Assembly: GCA_029378245.1 (NCBI GenBank)
Contig: JARKIF010000002.1
Location: forward strand, 3,844,001-3,908,000
Source: Roridomyces roridus
Lineage: Eukaryota; Basidiomycota; Agaricomycetes; Agaricales; Mycenaceae
Reading direction: 5' to 3'
Length of the DNA: 64,000 nucleotides
In this document: one piece after another, positions 11,456 through 23,846 of the stretch
How positions within the stretch are numbered: position 1 is the first letter of the stretch
How the letters are laid out: each line of letters starts with the position of its first letter
Translations under genes and position numbers: made by a program
The notes under the pieces: generated by a model
The model's database searches: none
What the model saw: the letters and a program-made list of their open reading frames with translations, nothing else
Told to the model about the DNA's origin: nothing

Positions 11456-11689
11456 TTTATGTGAATGCAATACTTAAGTCTGCAGCACTGCTGCCCAACT
11501 CTTGCGGATACCCAAATACTTTCAAGCTCCGGAACTCGGCCAATGCGTGCGCCGTGCACGCATATGGCAGCGACGTGTATTCCCGACAAAGCCGACCAGA
11601 GCGCACCGATGACTTCCCGTTAGACATTTCGAAACGAATAGCTGACTTATGGGCAGACGATTGGAAGGCGAACATCCCTGGCACTTGCG

Positions 11690-11945
11690 CGCGGTCGCGG
11701 AGCCTCGGTTCGATTCCGAGCGGGGTGATTAGGTACCAGCGGTCTCTTTTTCTGCTCGCCTGCTGCTTTGATACCGCTTTCATCTCAGGTGCGATTCTCA
11801 GATGAAGCTCCTCGAATTGCTAGCGTCCCTCCCCGCGTTAACCTCTCTGTTTCGGTATGCTGTACAACTGATCCAGATTCCCCGGCAGGTCGAAACCCTC
11901 GTTCCTTGTTCAACAAACGTTTGAAGCGGCGAAGATGTGGGTTAA
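11690..11945 (+). repeat. SINE-like repeat, copy 1
   Basis: The B-box GGTTCGATTCC at 11707-11717 is followed by a body containing CTGCTCGCCTGCTG and a 3' part with CAACTGATCCAGATTC and GGTCGAAACCCTCGTTCC. The head and body recur at 12005-12110 and 16010-16110, and the 3' part at 12430-12530. Confidence 0.6.
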
Positions 11946-12004
11946 TTCGTGCTGGTGCGCGCGTCCTCAAGCTGCGACAACTGCAAATCACACTATTGAT
12001 TAGC

Positions 12005-12110
12005 ACCCTCGACGCATGCCTCGGTTCGATTCCGAGCGGGGGGGGGTGGGTTTCGGAGATTGTTGTTTTTGCTGCTCGCCTGCTGTTCATACCGCTTTGA
12101 TCTCTGGCCG
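12005..12110 (+). repeat. SINE-like repeat, copy 2 (head and body)
   Basis: GCCTCGGTTCGATTCCGAGCGGGG at 12018-12041 repeats copy 1 closely and is followed by the same GCTGCTCGCCTGCTG..ATACCGCTTT body. The B-box is 12023-12033, followed by a run of nine G. Confidence 0.6.
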
Positions 12111-12329
12111 TGGACTGCAAGAGAGCCGACAATCTGCGGAGCACCCACACAGCGAGCGACCAGTGGCCTGGAGTCTGTCGAGAAGACACATGCATCTTGG
12201 CAAGATTCGCAAAACTGAAATTCTGAGCCTGGGGTCTCGAGTACATAGACGTATCCGAATCGCGACTACGAAGGTGGAAACACGCCTGCACACCTCCCTC
12301 GCACGTCCGTGCGGTGCAGTCGAATAGAG

Positions 12330-12530
12330 TGGTTCCGGTTCGAATCCGGGCAGGTAGATGTGTGGGTCGGACCTAAGCTAATCTTTGGCCGCCAAATTCG
12401 ACGTCTGACTCGTCGCCGACTATGTAGGACCCAACAGCGACAACATGCAACTGATCCAGATTCTCCGGTGGGTCGAAACCCTCGTTCCTCGTTCCAAAAA
12501 ACGGCGTTGTTTCGAAGAGACCAAGCTCAC
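12330..12530 (+). repeat. SINE-like repeat, copy 3 (diverged head, conserved 3' part)
   Basis: The B-box GGTTCGAATCC is at 12337-12347. The segment from about 12445 repeats CAACTGATCCAGATTC and GGTCGAAACCCTCGTTCC of copy 1. Confidence 0.55.
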
Positions 12531-12559
12531 TCGTTCACTTCTATTACCCAGTTCGATCA

Positions 12560-12900
12560 AATAAAGTATGAGCAAATCTTAAGATATGAGTGATTTTATC
12601 GTCACAGGAACTGAAGTTCCATCATAACTTAAGTTCCCGGCAATAATGCTATATACACACTGTCCATCATAATTAGGGAGGGGAGGGTCAGTTTGGAACT
12701 TGAGTTCAACGCCACTGACTCAAGTTCTTAGTTATCAGACCGGATCCCAATTCACATTCTGAAAGAAACAGAATGAAACTGAAGTTGTGAACTGACACAA
12801 GTGGGACTCAAGTTCTCAATCCGAGTCTGGGATCTCAAGCTGTCAGGCTAGATGATACAGAACTTAAGATGTTGAAGTTATTACTTAGTTCCTGTTCCCA
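12560..12900 (+). repeat. CTTAAG/AACTTGAGTTC repeat, copy 1
   Basis: This AT-rich segment holds many AACTTAAGTTC and ACTCAAGTTC words. It begins CTTAAGATATGAGTGATTTT, which matches the complement of 15853-15885 (CTTAAGGTTTGAGTGATTTT). The two are inverted copies about 3 kb apart. Confidence 0.55.
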
Positions 12901-12960
12901 ATTCTGACCCACATCATGCAACTGGGACGGGGGAAAAGACTGTGGATGAGGAGGCCTTTA

Positions 12961-13215
12961 CAGCGGTTTTCAAAACAGTATACGGGTTTGGAGCTCCGCT
13001 TCACGTACATTTTTGCTGACCTTTGTTTGACGGAGAGTCAAACTTCTGCTCCACTCAACTCCACAACTCAATTCGAGAGCTGTGCCATGGCTAGACGGCA
13101 TTTCCCTTTCCGGGCAGGCGAGTGGAGTCGAAGCAGACACGCCGGCATACAGAGGTCAACACAAATGAAGGTGGAGCGCTGCATCAAAACCCGTATACTG
13201 TTTTGAAAACCGCTG
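12961..13215. mobile_element. Foldback MITE with TA target site
   Basis: The left end CAGCGGTTTTCAAAACAGTA and the complement of the right end match exactly for about 28 bases, and looser inverted similarity continues for about 100 bases per arm, so most of the 255 bases is a palindrome. TA flanks both ends (12959-12960 and 13216-13217). This fits a Tc1/mariner-type non-autonomous element. Confidence 0.85.
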
Positions 13216-13217
13216 TA

Positions 13218-15639
13218 TATACTCCCCAGGGCACAGCCGCTAATATGCACCATTGTTCATTGTTTTGTGTGCTTTGGTCCACGCCGCGCCCATTGTTCGA
13301 GTTGATCGTTAATCAACGAGAACAATGGCACTAAGATTCAACACACAAGACATGCCTCCGCTTCGCTCCGGCATTTTTGAGGAACCACGCCAAAAGTGGG
13401 GACAGAATGAAGATATCCAATTTCAACACAACTGAAACAGTACAAACATCATATCAGTGAAAGCTCAAGGCATTGACGGACAAATCCCTTTCAACATGTG
13501 CCCACCCCGCAATCCAACCTCCCTACGCTTGATGCGGGTAATGAATGGGTAGAATATGCGCGCAAAATGAGAAACATGGAGCCCCAGTAGACGGTCGGTG
13601 CTGATGGTCACCAATGGTAGTGGGATTTGAAGCTGGGATTTCCGACAGTGATTCGTCTGGTTTGATACGCTCAATCTCCTCAGCACGGCGAGCAGCGGGC
13701 GAGAGTACCAGTAGACCAAGAGCACATGCACCGGGTAGACAACAGTGCAGTATCAAGACGGAATGGCAAGGAAGTGGAGCCGGTGTTCATTGTTCGATGA
13801 CGGATACTCAAAGCCGAGGTTCAAGGGACCGAGCGAAATGAACGACAGTAGCGCCGCATTGCCGGCAGCAGAGGCCCAGTTCAGTAGCAGGGATCCAAGA
13901 GCAACCAGCCAACAACCACCGCCGCGACCGGTAGTAGATAGGGATGAGGGAAGGAACATGTGCGTCGCCGTCAGTGCAGACACAGGAGAATGAACAAATG
14001 GATATGGGACATCTTCAGCCTATTTGAAGAGTGAGACGGCGGGAGGGAAGGAGGGAAGGAATGGTGGGGTAGAGCTCAATTCAGTTCTTGAGGTTTATAT
14101 GAGATGGTTGCCGAACGCGTGGCCACGGCGAAGCCTGTGCCCCGAGAAGATCTATTGTGGTAAACATTGCTGTGGAGAACAGCCGGGCCCAACAACGCGC
14201 TGAAACGGTGCACTAGGGTGCGGCCGTGAAATAGATACTCTGAGTAGAATCGAATGTAGTGAGATAACTCAACCACAAACTCAACCACTAATCAATCCAA
14301 ATCTCAACCAATCTAATACTCGTGTGTGTGTGTTCGGGGTAGTAGGACAGGCGTCTCATCCTTCAAAACCTCGGTACAACGTCAAAGACAACTCTCGGGG
14401 GTTCAAGCTCGTCGTGTCCGAACGCGCAGTCTCAAGCTAACTAGCCGGGGCTCAGTTAAACTCAAATCTCTAGGTTGTGTTCTGAGCAATTTATTGTCCG
14501 CACTGGTCTCACAGATTGGAGGGGTAAAATCTACTACTGTACATGCTGTTTTGCTATGGCTTTTATACATTTTGCGGACTGAAGAATATATATGGTATCT
14601 GTGATGCCAAGGCCTTGTCTGGCCAATGGCATAGCTCTCATTCCTCTTTCTGATCAGTTCGTCAGGATTGCGTGCTTGATGCCTCAGTCAGCCGTCGATC
14701 CTCACGTGCTGCCGGAAGTTCCAGAACATTCCATCGGTTTATCTCTTTCTCTCTCAGACTGGCCGGAGGTTTCCTTCTGCCTTAGATGCCTGAACCAGTC
14801 TGCCGGGGGCTTGCTAGGCAGGTAACCGACCCCCCCGAGCCTTATCATCAAAGGTTGTATTCTGAGCCGATGATGCCGGAGGTCAGGCACTCTCGGCTTT
14901 GTTGAACTTCTCTTCTACTCTATCTCTGGTCTGTCATCGGCCGGCGTTTAATGACTTGCGGCATCCTCGGATGTGCCTGGATGATAAGGTAATTCATCCC
15001 TCGTAAGAACTGATCTCCTTGGGTTCGACTCCCGGGGAGTACGATTCGAGTATGTCTCTGGTTGGTAAGTGGGACGGGCAGTCCCTTCTATCCTCTTGAT
15101 CACTCTCGGGCAATGGTACACAGTCGTCAGCTAATTCCCAGAGCCCCCAAGTCTAATACGCTGCCCCGAGGCGGACACGTACCCTCAATGTTGTAATTAT
15201 GCCTCACTAGTCCCGGGACTTGGTTGTAAGCTGGAATCACAAAAACGCGTGAATTCCCCGCGTGTAAAAATACACTGCTTATCAGCGCGTTCTCGCCGAG
15301 TTGATTGTCAGTCAATACTTACCATGAGACCTGTCGGCAGCCCAGAAGGAACCCAATTTGGCAAAAATTCCTCAAGTCCAAGAGTGATGCGCAGCCCTCG
15401 GCATGGACGCGTCGCGTCGAGCCGGCGGGTATAACTTTGCAATGCTGTTGAACCACAGCTTCGATCAGGAAAAAGAAGGGGCTCTCGTGGGAGAAATTCA
15501 TGAAAGAGCTGTGGAAAAGGCACTGGTTTCACAGCAGGACGGGAGAGGGAAACAAAAAGAGATTATACAAATGGGGAAGCACAAACAGTGATGGAGCCAT
15601 AATCTTAAAGAACGGATAATGTGTGACTTATATAAGGAG
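13218..15639. other. No confident gene; isolated tRNA-like T-arm
   Basis: A minus-strand segment at 13753-13983 has a hydrophobic stretch (CWLVALGSLLLNWASAAG) but only about 70 residues and no splice-supported partner, so I do not call it. A B-box with a T-stem lies at 15022-15032 (GGTTCGACTCC) without the rest of a tRNA. Confidence 0.4.
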
Positions 15640-15900
15640 CTATGCTTCAAGCCTCAATCTTTGGGGCTGGCCCCTCATGAGTGAACTTGTGCAGTTAAGA
15701 CCAGAGAGGAACTGGAGCTCATAGGTTCGAAAACTTAAGTTCAGCTCCAGCATAGTTGAGTTTTAATAGCAGTATGATTAGTCTAAAGTAGATAACCTTG
15801 CAAATGGGTGGAGTTAGGAGTTGAGAACTTAAGATCTGAGAGAACTTGAGTCGCCGTGACGGTAAAATCACTCAAACCTTAAGTTCTACGGGTCCTATTT
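15640..15900 (-). repeat. CTTAAG/AACTTGAGTTC repeat, copy 2 (inverted)
   Basis: This is the inverted relative of 12560-12900, sharing CTTAAGGTTTGAGTGATTTT, ACCGTCAC and several AACTTAAGTT words on the minus strand. Confidence 0.5.
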
Positions 15901-16009
15901 CATGTTCGATATGGATATGTGTGTTTTTCTGCATGCTCAGCTCAATCGGAACTCAGGCGCGATTAAATAGCAGACCGGTTGACGCCCATGAGTGCGTCCG
16001 AGGATCTGG

Positions 16010-16110
16010 AGGCGGCGAGAAACCTCGGTTCGATTCCGGGCGGGAGGCATAAGGGGTGACGGCTGTTCTTTTCCTCCTGCTCGCCTTTTGTTGATAAGAT
16101 TCCCCGTCGC
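16010..16110 (+). repeat. SINE-like repeat, copy 4 with A-box-like sequence
   Basis: CCTCGGTTCGATTCCGGGCGGG contains a B-box at 16027-16037, and the body TCCTGCTCGCCTTTTGTTGATA follows as in copies 1 and 2. About 50 bases upstream lies TAGCAGACCGG (near 15968-15978), close to the Pol III A-box TRGCNNARNGG. This copy best supports a tRNA-derived origin. Confidence 0.55.
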
Positions 16111-16411
16111 CTTGCGTGGATTGCGAGAGAGGATTAGCCAGTCTTCGGAGAATGCAGAAGAAATTCCATCGACTTGCCATCGACAGTATATCTCATTCAC
16201 AACGCTCGGACTCAACCCTTCGGCAGGCAGTAAAAAAAGGAACAAGACCACCATATCAGCACAGTACCCAATCTGGAATCGAACCGGGCATGAGCATCGC
16301 CGTACCTTGTCCTCTGACAGGGCCAGTGCCAAGTCAGTGTAGAAACCTTGCTGTTGGCTACATGCCCAACTGTCTGATTACCTTGCTTGTCAAGGTCTCT
16401 GGAGATCCTTA

Positions 16412-19400
16412 ATTACCTAATCCGGATGTAACCCGACAAGACTTCCGATCAACTGATTCAAGGTGATCCAATCAACCAAGCAAGGTCTACTCCGATGTCT
16501 ACTCCGACGGAGTCGGAGCTTCCCAGTTTCGACTGGGAATGCAATTTGGGAATGCAATGGTTATATCTACACCTCTGGATGGTCTGCTGGGCAATTAGAA
16601 TACCGTGGAGTCTTATTCCTGTGCGAGTTGCAGTCGGAATTACCGAGTCTGGTTGGATAGGGTCTCAGTCGAGTTCGGAATGAAGGATATGCATGCCAGG
16701 GAGTTGTGCGTTGATGGGCAGTGGATCTAGACACTGATTCCCGAGTCGTTCTGTCTGTTCCGATGGATCCGAGTGATGGAATAAGTATATTCCGGTGGTA
16801 TTGCTGGAATCTGGATATGTTGAGGGAAGATATGCAAGATATGGGTATCAATCGAAAGCTACGGCCTCGTACTATGCAGTACTGGTGCGCTAGCTCGAGG
16901 GAGAGGCAGCAGAAGAGAGGGAATGAGTTCCAACACTTGGATCAGCTGAAACATGATGGATCTGCATGCTGACTGAGGCTTGGATGGTGTGATATGGTGC
17001 AATATTGATTGAGAGGTCTTTCGACCAATGAGGCAGAAATGGATTCCGAAGTGCTCCGATGTATTTATTATTAGATTGCCGGACTTGTATTTAAGTAGCT
17101 AGTCTGTTCCCGAGAAAGGAGACATCCACCCCCGCCAGTTGTATGCGCAAGCGTCTCTATGGGGTTGTGGCTGGGCTTTCGAGGTGCACTGTTGATGGGA
17201 GTAGTGACCTTTTAAAGTTTAATTCATTTTGTTGGATATAACATTGTGTGCCTGGTCTGAGATTAGTTGAGGGAATAAGGCTCTGTGCCTCTCGTTTGAA
17301 GGAATATTGTTGAATCGTCGGAATAATCGTTGTCTCTGTCTCCGTGGCATCATCGTTGTCTTAGGCCTCCATGGCACATCATTTTCTCTCTCCATGGTTC
17401 TCGGCTCAGTGGTTATTCCCTGTATACATCAGCTTCAAGACTATTGTTGGGTTCTCTGTGAACCTATTGCGCTCGGCCTCGTGCCACACACCCTACAATC
17501 ATCCTTTGTGCTATAGCTGAGAAGCTCTAAATCCTACAAGCATTCTGAATCTGCGGTTTCGGTTATTCCGAAGCAGTACATTCAGCGGCGCTACTTGTTG
17601 AACACTCTTGTTATGTCCCGTTCCAACACCAACCGGACTCCGGTCCAAACGTCTGGATTCCTCCCCGACGTTGTAGCGCATCACACGCTCCCCGGATCAC
17701 TCCGGGTATTCGGGTTTTCATGGAGTGTTTCCCATCCGGACATGGTATTCATCTGGACTATCCACTTGATCACTCCGTGCGGACTTAATCAGCCTATATC
17801 CACTTAGCTGTACAAGTCTGTCTCCATTCCTGATCTGTGGTAATGACATACATCTCTACTTACTTCGTATATAAGACTTTCCTATTCTGTATGCAACCTT
17901 AGTTGATAATTGACGTTCTTGACTACTCGTCTTGGCTGGTTCCTTGTCCTTCCCTTTCCTCCAACATAGCAAGACAACTTTGACACCCTACTCCTCTGTG
18001 GTGCTCTTAGATTGTTCCTCCGGTCGACTCTCCCCAACTCCGGTCACTACCGAAGTTCCGGTACCAACTCCGGACCTTGCCTTTGGAATCAGATCTTAAC
18101 AACTCTTCCAAGAGATATCGGCCTCTCCCTCCACAACCTACTACCTGTTATAAGGACCTGTGAAGGGACTTGTACTCGTCGATCACCCTCTTACTGCATA
18201 GACTTCACTCGCTGCGAGCTTGTGTGTTGCTTGGTTATCTGTGGCGGATTCCGTTCCGTTTCAGTGTACCACTGCATTCGATTCAGTGGTGTTTGGTTTC
18301 CTTGCTGGGTATCGAGCAGACACATCAACGGTTACAACCCGACTCGCCTATTCGCCGAGACTCAACTTGTCTCGTTGTGCTCGACTCATCTCTTCTCGAG
18401 GTCCTCGAGCTCGCCAACCTTCTCATCATACCCGGCCGTGTCACCCACGCTGTCGGCGGAATAAATTGATTCCTAGTGGGTTGGTAAAATTAGTAAATTT
18501 AAACCAATACCACTTTGAGTTCGGGGATGGCGAGTTGTGACGATTTGGATTTGAAGTTGAGGAGATCAGGAAGGCGGTGGGTTGAACTTGATTTGGTTGG
18601 GATAACTGTACTTGTTGGTGATCTTTATTAACAACCGTGACGCGTCTTGGTCAGGCTTGAACAATAAAGGTGAAAACTTCGGGATTGGTGAGCGGAACGG
18701 TTGTGGTGTCGAGCGGCGGTACAAAAACAATCCTTCGGACGGTATGGATCGCGAGACGAAGCAAGCAACTGGCTTGAAGCAGGCGAACAAATAGAGTTCG
18801 AAAGTTAATGTTGAATTGCACCGACTACAATTGTAGTGGTAATAGAATCGAGAAATAGAAAGAACTTGGTAGTGAAAAGTGGTTCACTGTATTCAGGTAG
18901 GTAATGAGGGTAAATACTCTGGCCTTATATACCTTTACAATACTGGCTATGTAAGCAAATATGAGTCGTTCGGCCGGTACACATCATCTTCTAGAAATTT
19001 CTCCATAGTTCCAAAGAATGTTCTGGAAACCTCTACAATGCACCACCATTCCATCTGATTCATCATCAAGCCGTGCTGATGTCACCATGATTTGATGAGA
19101 CACAGCCACAAATGTGTACAGCCACCCAATAATCTTTTTAACGCTACCTTCACTCCGCGTAAATTCTTGCAACGGCAGGTTTCTTGATAAATGTGAAATA
19201 CCTCTTCTGCCCTTCTTCCTAATGAACACTTTTCAAACACGACAACGCCGTTCCGCGTCCGATCCGATCACCCGGCAAGCCGGCCTAGACGCTGTCGTTG
19301 ACAACCTCCCAGGAAGATGCTAAGTGTCATCCGCATGCAATTATACCATATTTATCGGTGCCCGCAAAATGTATAAAGCCGCAGTAGTTTACCGTGTACA

Positions 19401-20290
19401 GTAGTAGACCCCGACCGCCCTCTTTACGAGGCAACTGGGAGATCACTCAGAATTTATTGATTGAATTTGAATTACACTTGAGATTGAAGCTTCCTCCGGG
19501 ACTTCACCTTAGAATCTGAATAGAAAGCTTGCTTGCACTCCCCCCCTGTCTTGTGTGGTTCACCTTTGGTCCCTGGGACTTCTACTTGAAACTCGAATAC
19601 CTGCAAGCTTGATCTTGTGACTTCACGTCCCCGAGATCCCCGAAACCCTGAATATACTCCCTTGAGTCCCTTCTTGCACGACCCGGAATACATTCATATC
19701 CCTCTTTGCGGGAATGGCTACTCAGGCTTACCATCACTTTGAATTGAACATCCCGCCCCGTGGAATTGATATTTGCACTGTGGTCTTGACAGACGATACA
19801 CCTGTCGTACCACCGCGAACACACACGAGAGGTATTGATTTGGAGTTGTGATTTTGGCTTTGATATTTGTTGATTGTTGGTTTGAGATTACTGGTCAGCT
19901 CATACTTAGTTTCGAATCTTGATTTCACGGCTGCACGTCGGTGCACCGTTTCACCAATTCATGATACGTAGGTTGATGGATGACTTGTAACACCCCTTTG
20001 CATCTTTCAATGGCACAGCATCATTTTTGGGCCAGCCTTCTGTGAGCAATTATCGAAGAGATGCCATCCGGTTGCTTTTTGTGATAAAGAGTAGTTCAGG
20101 GGCACCCTCTGTTGAAATTCTGGTTGTTGTTTTGATAGCTCATACCCACTGCCACTCCAATTATTTATTTCATGTTATCCTGACACCAGATGAGGTGCTT
20201 GTCTACTGACTCATACTGACCTGTTTCAACCGTTTGAATATCTCCTTTTTTGTGATTGAGCATGAAGCTTCACTTTTCAGTGGTGGAAAA
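16412..20290. other. No gene recognised; AT-richer, probably old retroelement or repeat DNA
   Basis: The stretch is rich in CCGGA/TCCGG words (16490-16700 and 17580-18080) and small palindromes such as CTCCGACGGAGTCGGAG near 16503. Frames are short and show no reverse transcriptase, integrase or gag motif. I could not find a matching pair of long terminal repeats. Confidence 0.4.
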
Positions 20291-20296
20291 ACACAC

Positions 20297-23200
20297 CTAT
20301 TCAAAATAGAAAGACTGTGTATCCAAGGTAGTGACATGTGAGTCTGAATTGCCAGTGTCCAATGATTCTGGATCTAATGCAGTGGCATATACATGTGAAT
20401 CAAATAGGTCCAAGTCATAATTGCTTGGCTCAAACAAATCAATATCCACATTATGATCAAACAGCAGCTTGGCAGTGTGAAAGTGACCATTCTGGGAGGC
20501 ACAGTGGAGAGGAGTCCGACCATCCTGACCAGCCGCATTAATGGATGCCCCATGTTTAATGAGCAGCTTGGCACAATCAAGGTGGCCATCTAAGGAGGCA
20601 CAGTGGAGCGAAGTCCAGCCATTCTTATCAGCAGCATTGACTGATGCCCCCTGATCAATGAGCAGCTTTGCACAATTGAGATGGCCATTTAATGATGCCC
20701 AGTGCAGCGGAGTCCGGTCATCCTGATCAGCAGCATTGACTGATGCCCCTTGTTGAATGAGCAGCTTTGCACAATCAGCATAGCCATATGAGCAGACATT
20801 TTGCAGTGAGGTCCAGCAATTCTCATCAGCAGCATCAATTGATGCCCCATGTTCAATGAGCAGCTTTGTAAAATTAAGCTGGCCGTTGAATGATGCCCAG
20901 TGCAGTGGAGTCTTGCCATCTTTCTGAGCAGCATTGACTGATGCCCCACGCTCAAGGAGCAGCTTTGTACAATTGAGGTGGCCATTTGAGGAGGCACTAT
21001 GCAGCGGAGTGCTGTCCTCCTCATCAGCCGAATTGACTGATGCCCCATGGTCAATGAGCATCGTTGCAAAATCAAGCTGGCCATTGAATGATGCCCAGTG
21101 CAGCAGAGTCTTGCCATTCTCATCAGCAGCATTGACTGATGCCCCATGTTCAAGAAGCAGCTTTGCAAAATCAAGCTGACCATTTAATAATGCCTGGTAT
21201 AGTAGAGTCTTGCCATCTGTCTCAGTAGCATTCATTGATGCCCCATGTTCAAGGAGCAGTTTTGTACAATCAAGGTGCTGACTTAAGAAGGTACTGTCCA
21301 GTGGAGTCCAGCCATTCTTATCAGAAGCATTGACTGATGACCCACATTCAATGAGCAGCTTTGCACAATTGAGATGGCCATTGAATGATGCCCAGTGCAG
21401 TGGAGTCCTGCCATTTTTATCAGCAGCATGGACTGATGCCTCATGTTCAAGGAGCAGCTTTGTACAATCAAAACCACCATATACGGAGGCATTGTGCAGT
21501 GGAGTCCTGCCATTGTTATCAGGAGCATTGACTAATGCCCCGTTTTCAAGGAGCAGCTTTTCACAATTGAGATGGGCATTTAATGATGCCCAGTGCAGCA
21601 GAGTCCGGCCATCCTTATCAACAGCATTGACTGATGCCCCATGGTCTATGAGCAGCTTTGCAATATCAAGGTGGCCATTCAAGGCAGCATGGTGGAGTGG
21701 AGTCCAGCCCTCCTTGTCTGCAACATTGGCTGATACCCCATGCTCAATGAGCAGCTTTGCAATATTAAGGTGGCCGTTTGAGATGGTATGGTGGAGCAGA
21801 GTGTTGTCATTTTTGTCAGCAGCATCAACTGATGCCCCATGTTCAATAAGCAGCTTTGCAATGCCAGGATGTCCCATCCTTAAGGCAACATGCAGCACTG
21901 TCTGCCCATTCTGATCAGCAGCATTGACTGATGCCCTATGGTCTATGAGCAGCTTTGCAATATCAAGGTGGCCATTCAAGGCAGCATGGTGGAGTGGAGT
22001 CCAGCCCTCCTTGTCAGCAACATTGACTGATACCCCATGCTCAATGAGCAGCTTTGCAATATCAAGGTGGCCATCTGAGGCAGCATGGTGGAGTGGAGTC
22101 CAGCCATCCTGGTCAGCAGGATCCACTGGTGCCCCATGTTCAATAAGCAGCTTTGCAATGCCAGGATGACCCATCGATATGGCAAGATGCAGCGCTGTCT
22201 GCTCATTCTGGTCAATGACATGAACTGACACCTTCCTACAAACAAGCAAATACCACACCCCTCTTTGAAACCCAATCCCTGCACACATACAAATTGCTGG
22301 TACAGTGTGGTCATTCCATCCCCATTCATCATTATACTGTAATTGACACAATATGGTGTATTGGCTACTTCCATCCTCAAGCAAATGCATTGTTGTGGGG
22401 AGTAGCTGCTCCTGGTCTGTGTCATCACAGTGCTGCAAGTGGCTGAACCAGTTGTTAGCTGCATATCGTGCAAGTGGGTACTTCATCCAGATGTCCTGAA
22501 TCGTGGCATGATCCTTCTCTGAGAACACAAGGAGATAACGGACACAGGTTTGTGCAATGAACTTCTGTGAGACGTTCTCACTGAGATCAAAAGTGGATGC
22601 ATGCTCTTGATAAAACTCTGCAGAAAGGAAGTAGTCTCGCACAGATGAATGTGCAAAACTGATTGATTCTTCCCATTGATCAGTGTCAATCACAATGAGC
22701 CCATCAAGCAACTTGAAGATTCGGGAATTTCCCTTGCGCCTGCTGGGGAAATAGATTGATGCATTCAGGTTGGAAAAGTCAAAATTTGGCAGATCCAAGC
22801 GAAAAGCAATTGCATCTGCAAGCTCCTCTGGTGATAGCTCTCTTTCTCCAAACACAAGCCACCGTAGTATTGCCTGAATGAAAACTGATGGCAATTTGGC
22901 TTCTGCCTTTGCACGGTCAAGGAAACGGCTGTAGATGCTGAAGAGATCAGGTGGCAGGGTTGCAAGGACCTCATCCCATTCATTCTCCCAGAGACAATGA
23001 CCCAGCTCAGTGATCAAGCAATCTGCCATGCGGAACCTGCTTATGTACTTAGTCAGAGTCAAGAATTTAAATTTGACTTACATCCATTGCTCCGTTTCAC
23101 AATTTGTCTGGTGACTGAGTTGGCATGCTCAACATCATCAGACATTGTCAAAATCTTGCTGTGGACAAAAGATCTTATGTCTTCATCCAAGAATGATGCT

Positions 23201-23845
23201 TGTAGCTGTATCAAAGGCAGGTTCTTGAGCCCTATTTGAAACTCCTGGAGAGGTTGGCTTGTGAACAGCAAATGCAGCCCTTTTGTGTAAGACCTGGAAA
23301 GGGTGCCCACAAATTGGACAAGCTTTGCCCAATCATTTTTGTGGCATTCATCCAGTCCATCGAGGACAATATATGTCTGTGCCAGTTCCCCAATCAAGGT
23401 TTCAAGGAGTTCTTGAAGATCGTTGACCTGTGGCTGTATGGATCCTTTTCCAAGCCTTTCATGAAGATGGGACAGAGAAGCATGTGAAGTCTGATTTCCC
23501 AGACAGCTGCCAGACAATAGAGCGCAGCATGATATCCAGGCTCTGTCTGTCATTCCTAAAGGCAAAAAAGAAGTATGAGACTGTGTTCCTGGCCTCAATG
23601 AGGTGCCGGATAATTGTTGAGACAGTCGAGGCTCTTAATTGATGGTGAGACATCATGAAAGTGGTCTGCAGATAGTCATGCATCTCTGAGAAAGACCAGT
23701 GATGAGTGTAGCTCACCACAGGCAGACACGTCAGACCGGAGACACAATGGTGGTGGTAAGAAGCAAAGAAGATGCCAGCGTGGCAGGCACAAACCTGTGC
23801 AAACTCTCTCATGATCGTGTTCTGGAAAAACACTGCCTCAAGCAT
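20297..23845 (-). pseudogene. NACHT-ankyrin STAND protein, decayed N-terminal half
   Basis: The family is the fungal NLR-like NTPases: a NACHT switch followed by ankyrin repeats, used in self/non-self or symbiont sensing. From 23845 downward the frame reads a NACHT fragment (TIIRHLIEARNTVSYFFFAF, LRSIVWQLSG), then after a frame change at about 23490 LQELLETLIGELAQ and the Walker B-like TYIVLDGLDECHKN. No GxxxxGK[ST] P-loop precedes it. A GT-AG intron near 23045-23080 does not keep frame into the next exon. From 23062 a 921-residue frame runs unbroken: a winged-helix region, then 18 ankyrin repeats and a short acidic tail. At least two frame faults and a missing P-loop argue for a pseudogene, although the ankyrin part could still be expressed. 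Confidence 0.82.
20440..22215 (-). repeat. 18 tandem ankyrin repeats, 99-base units
   Basis: On the minus strand the units follow DGxTPLHxASxNGHLxxAKLLIxHGASVNAADK, 33 residues each, with no gap. Several units are near duplicates (for example the two KEGWTPLHHAALNGHLDIAK units), which indicates recent unequal exchange. All units keep the reading frame. Confidence 0.92.
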
Positions 23846-23846
23846 G

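Noticed and set aside
16412..20290. A pair of long terminal repeats or a copia/gypsy retroelement
   Set aside because: I could not find matching ends, primer-binding site, or reverse transcriptase or integrase motifs.
20338..22169. Plus-strand frames across the ankyrin region with repeated TDAP.SMSSFA..WP
   Set aside because: They are the antisense shadow of the 99-base ankyrin repeats; the minus-strand reading carries the family pattern.
20440..22215. CRISPR-like array of regularly spaced repeats
   Set aside because: The units are coding ankyrin repeats in frame, without unique spacers, in a eukaryotic context.
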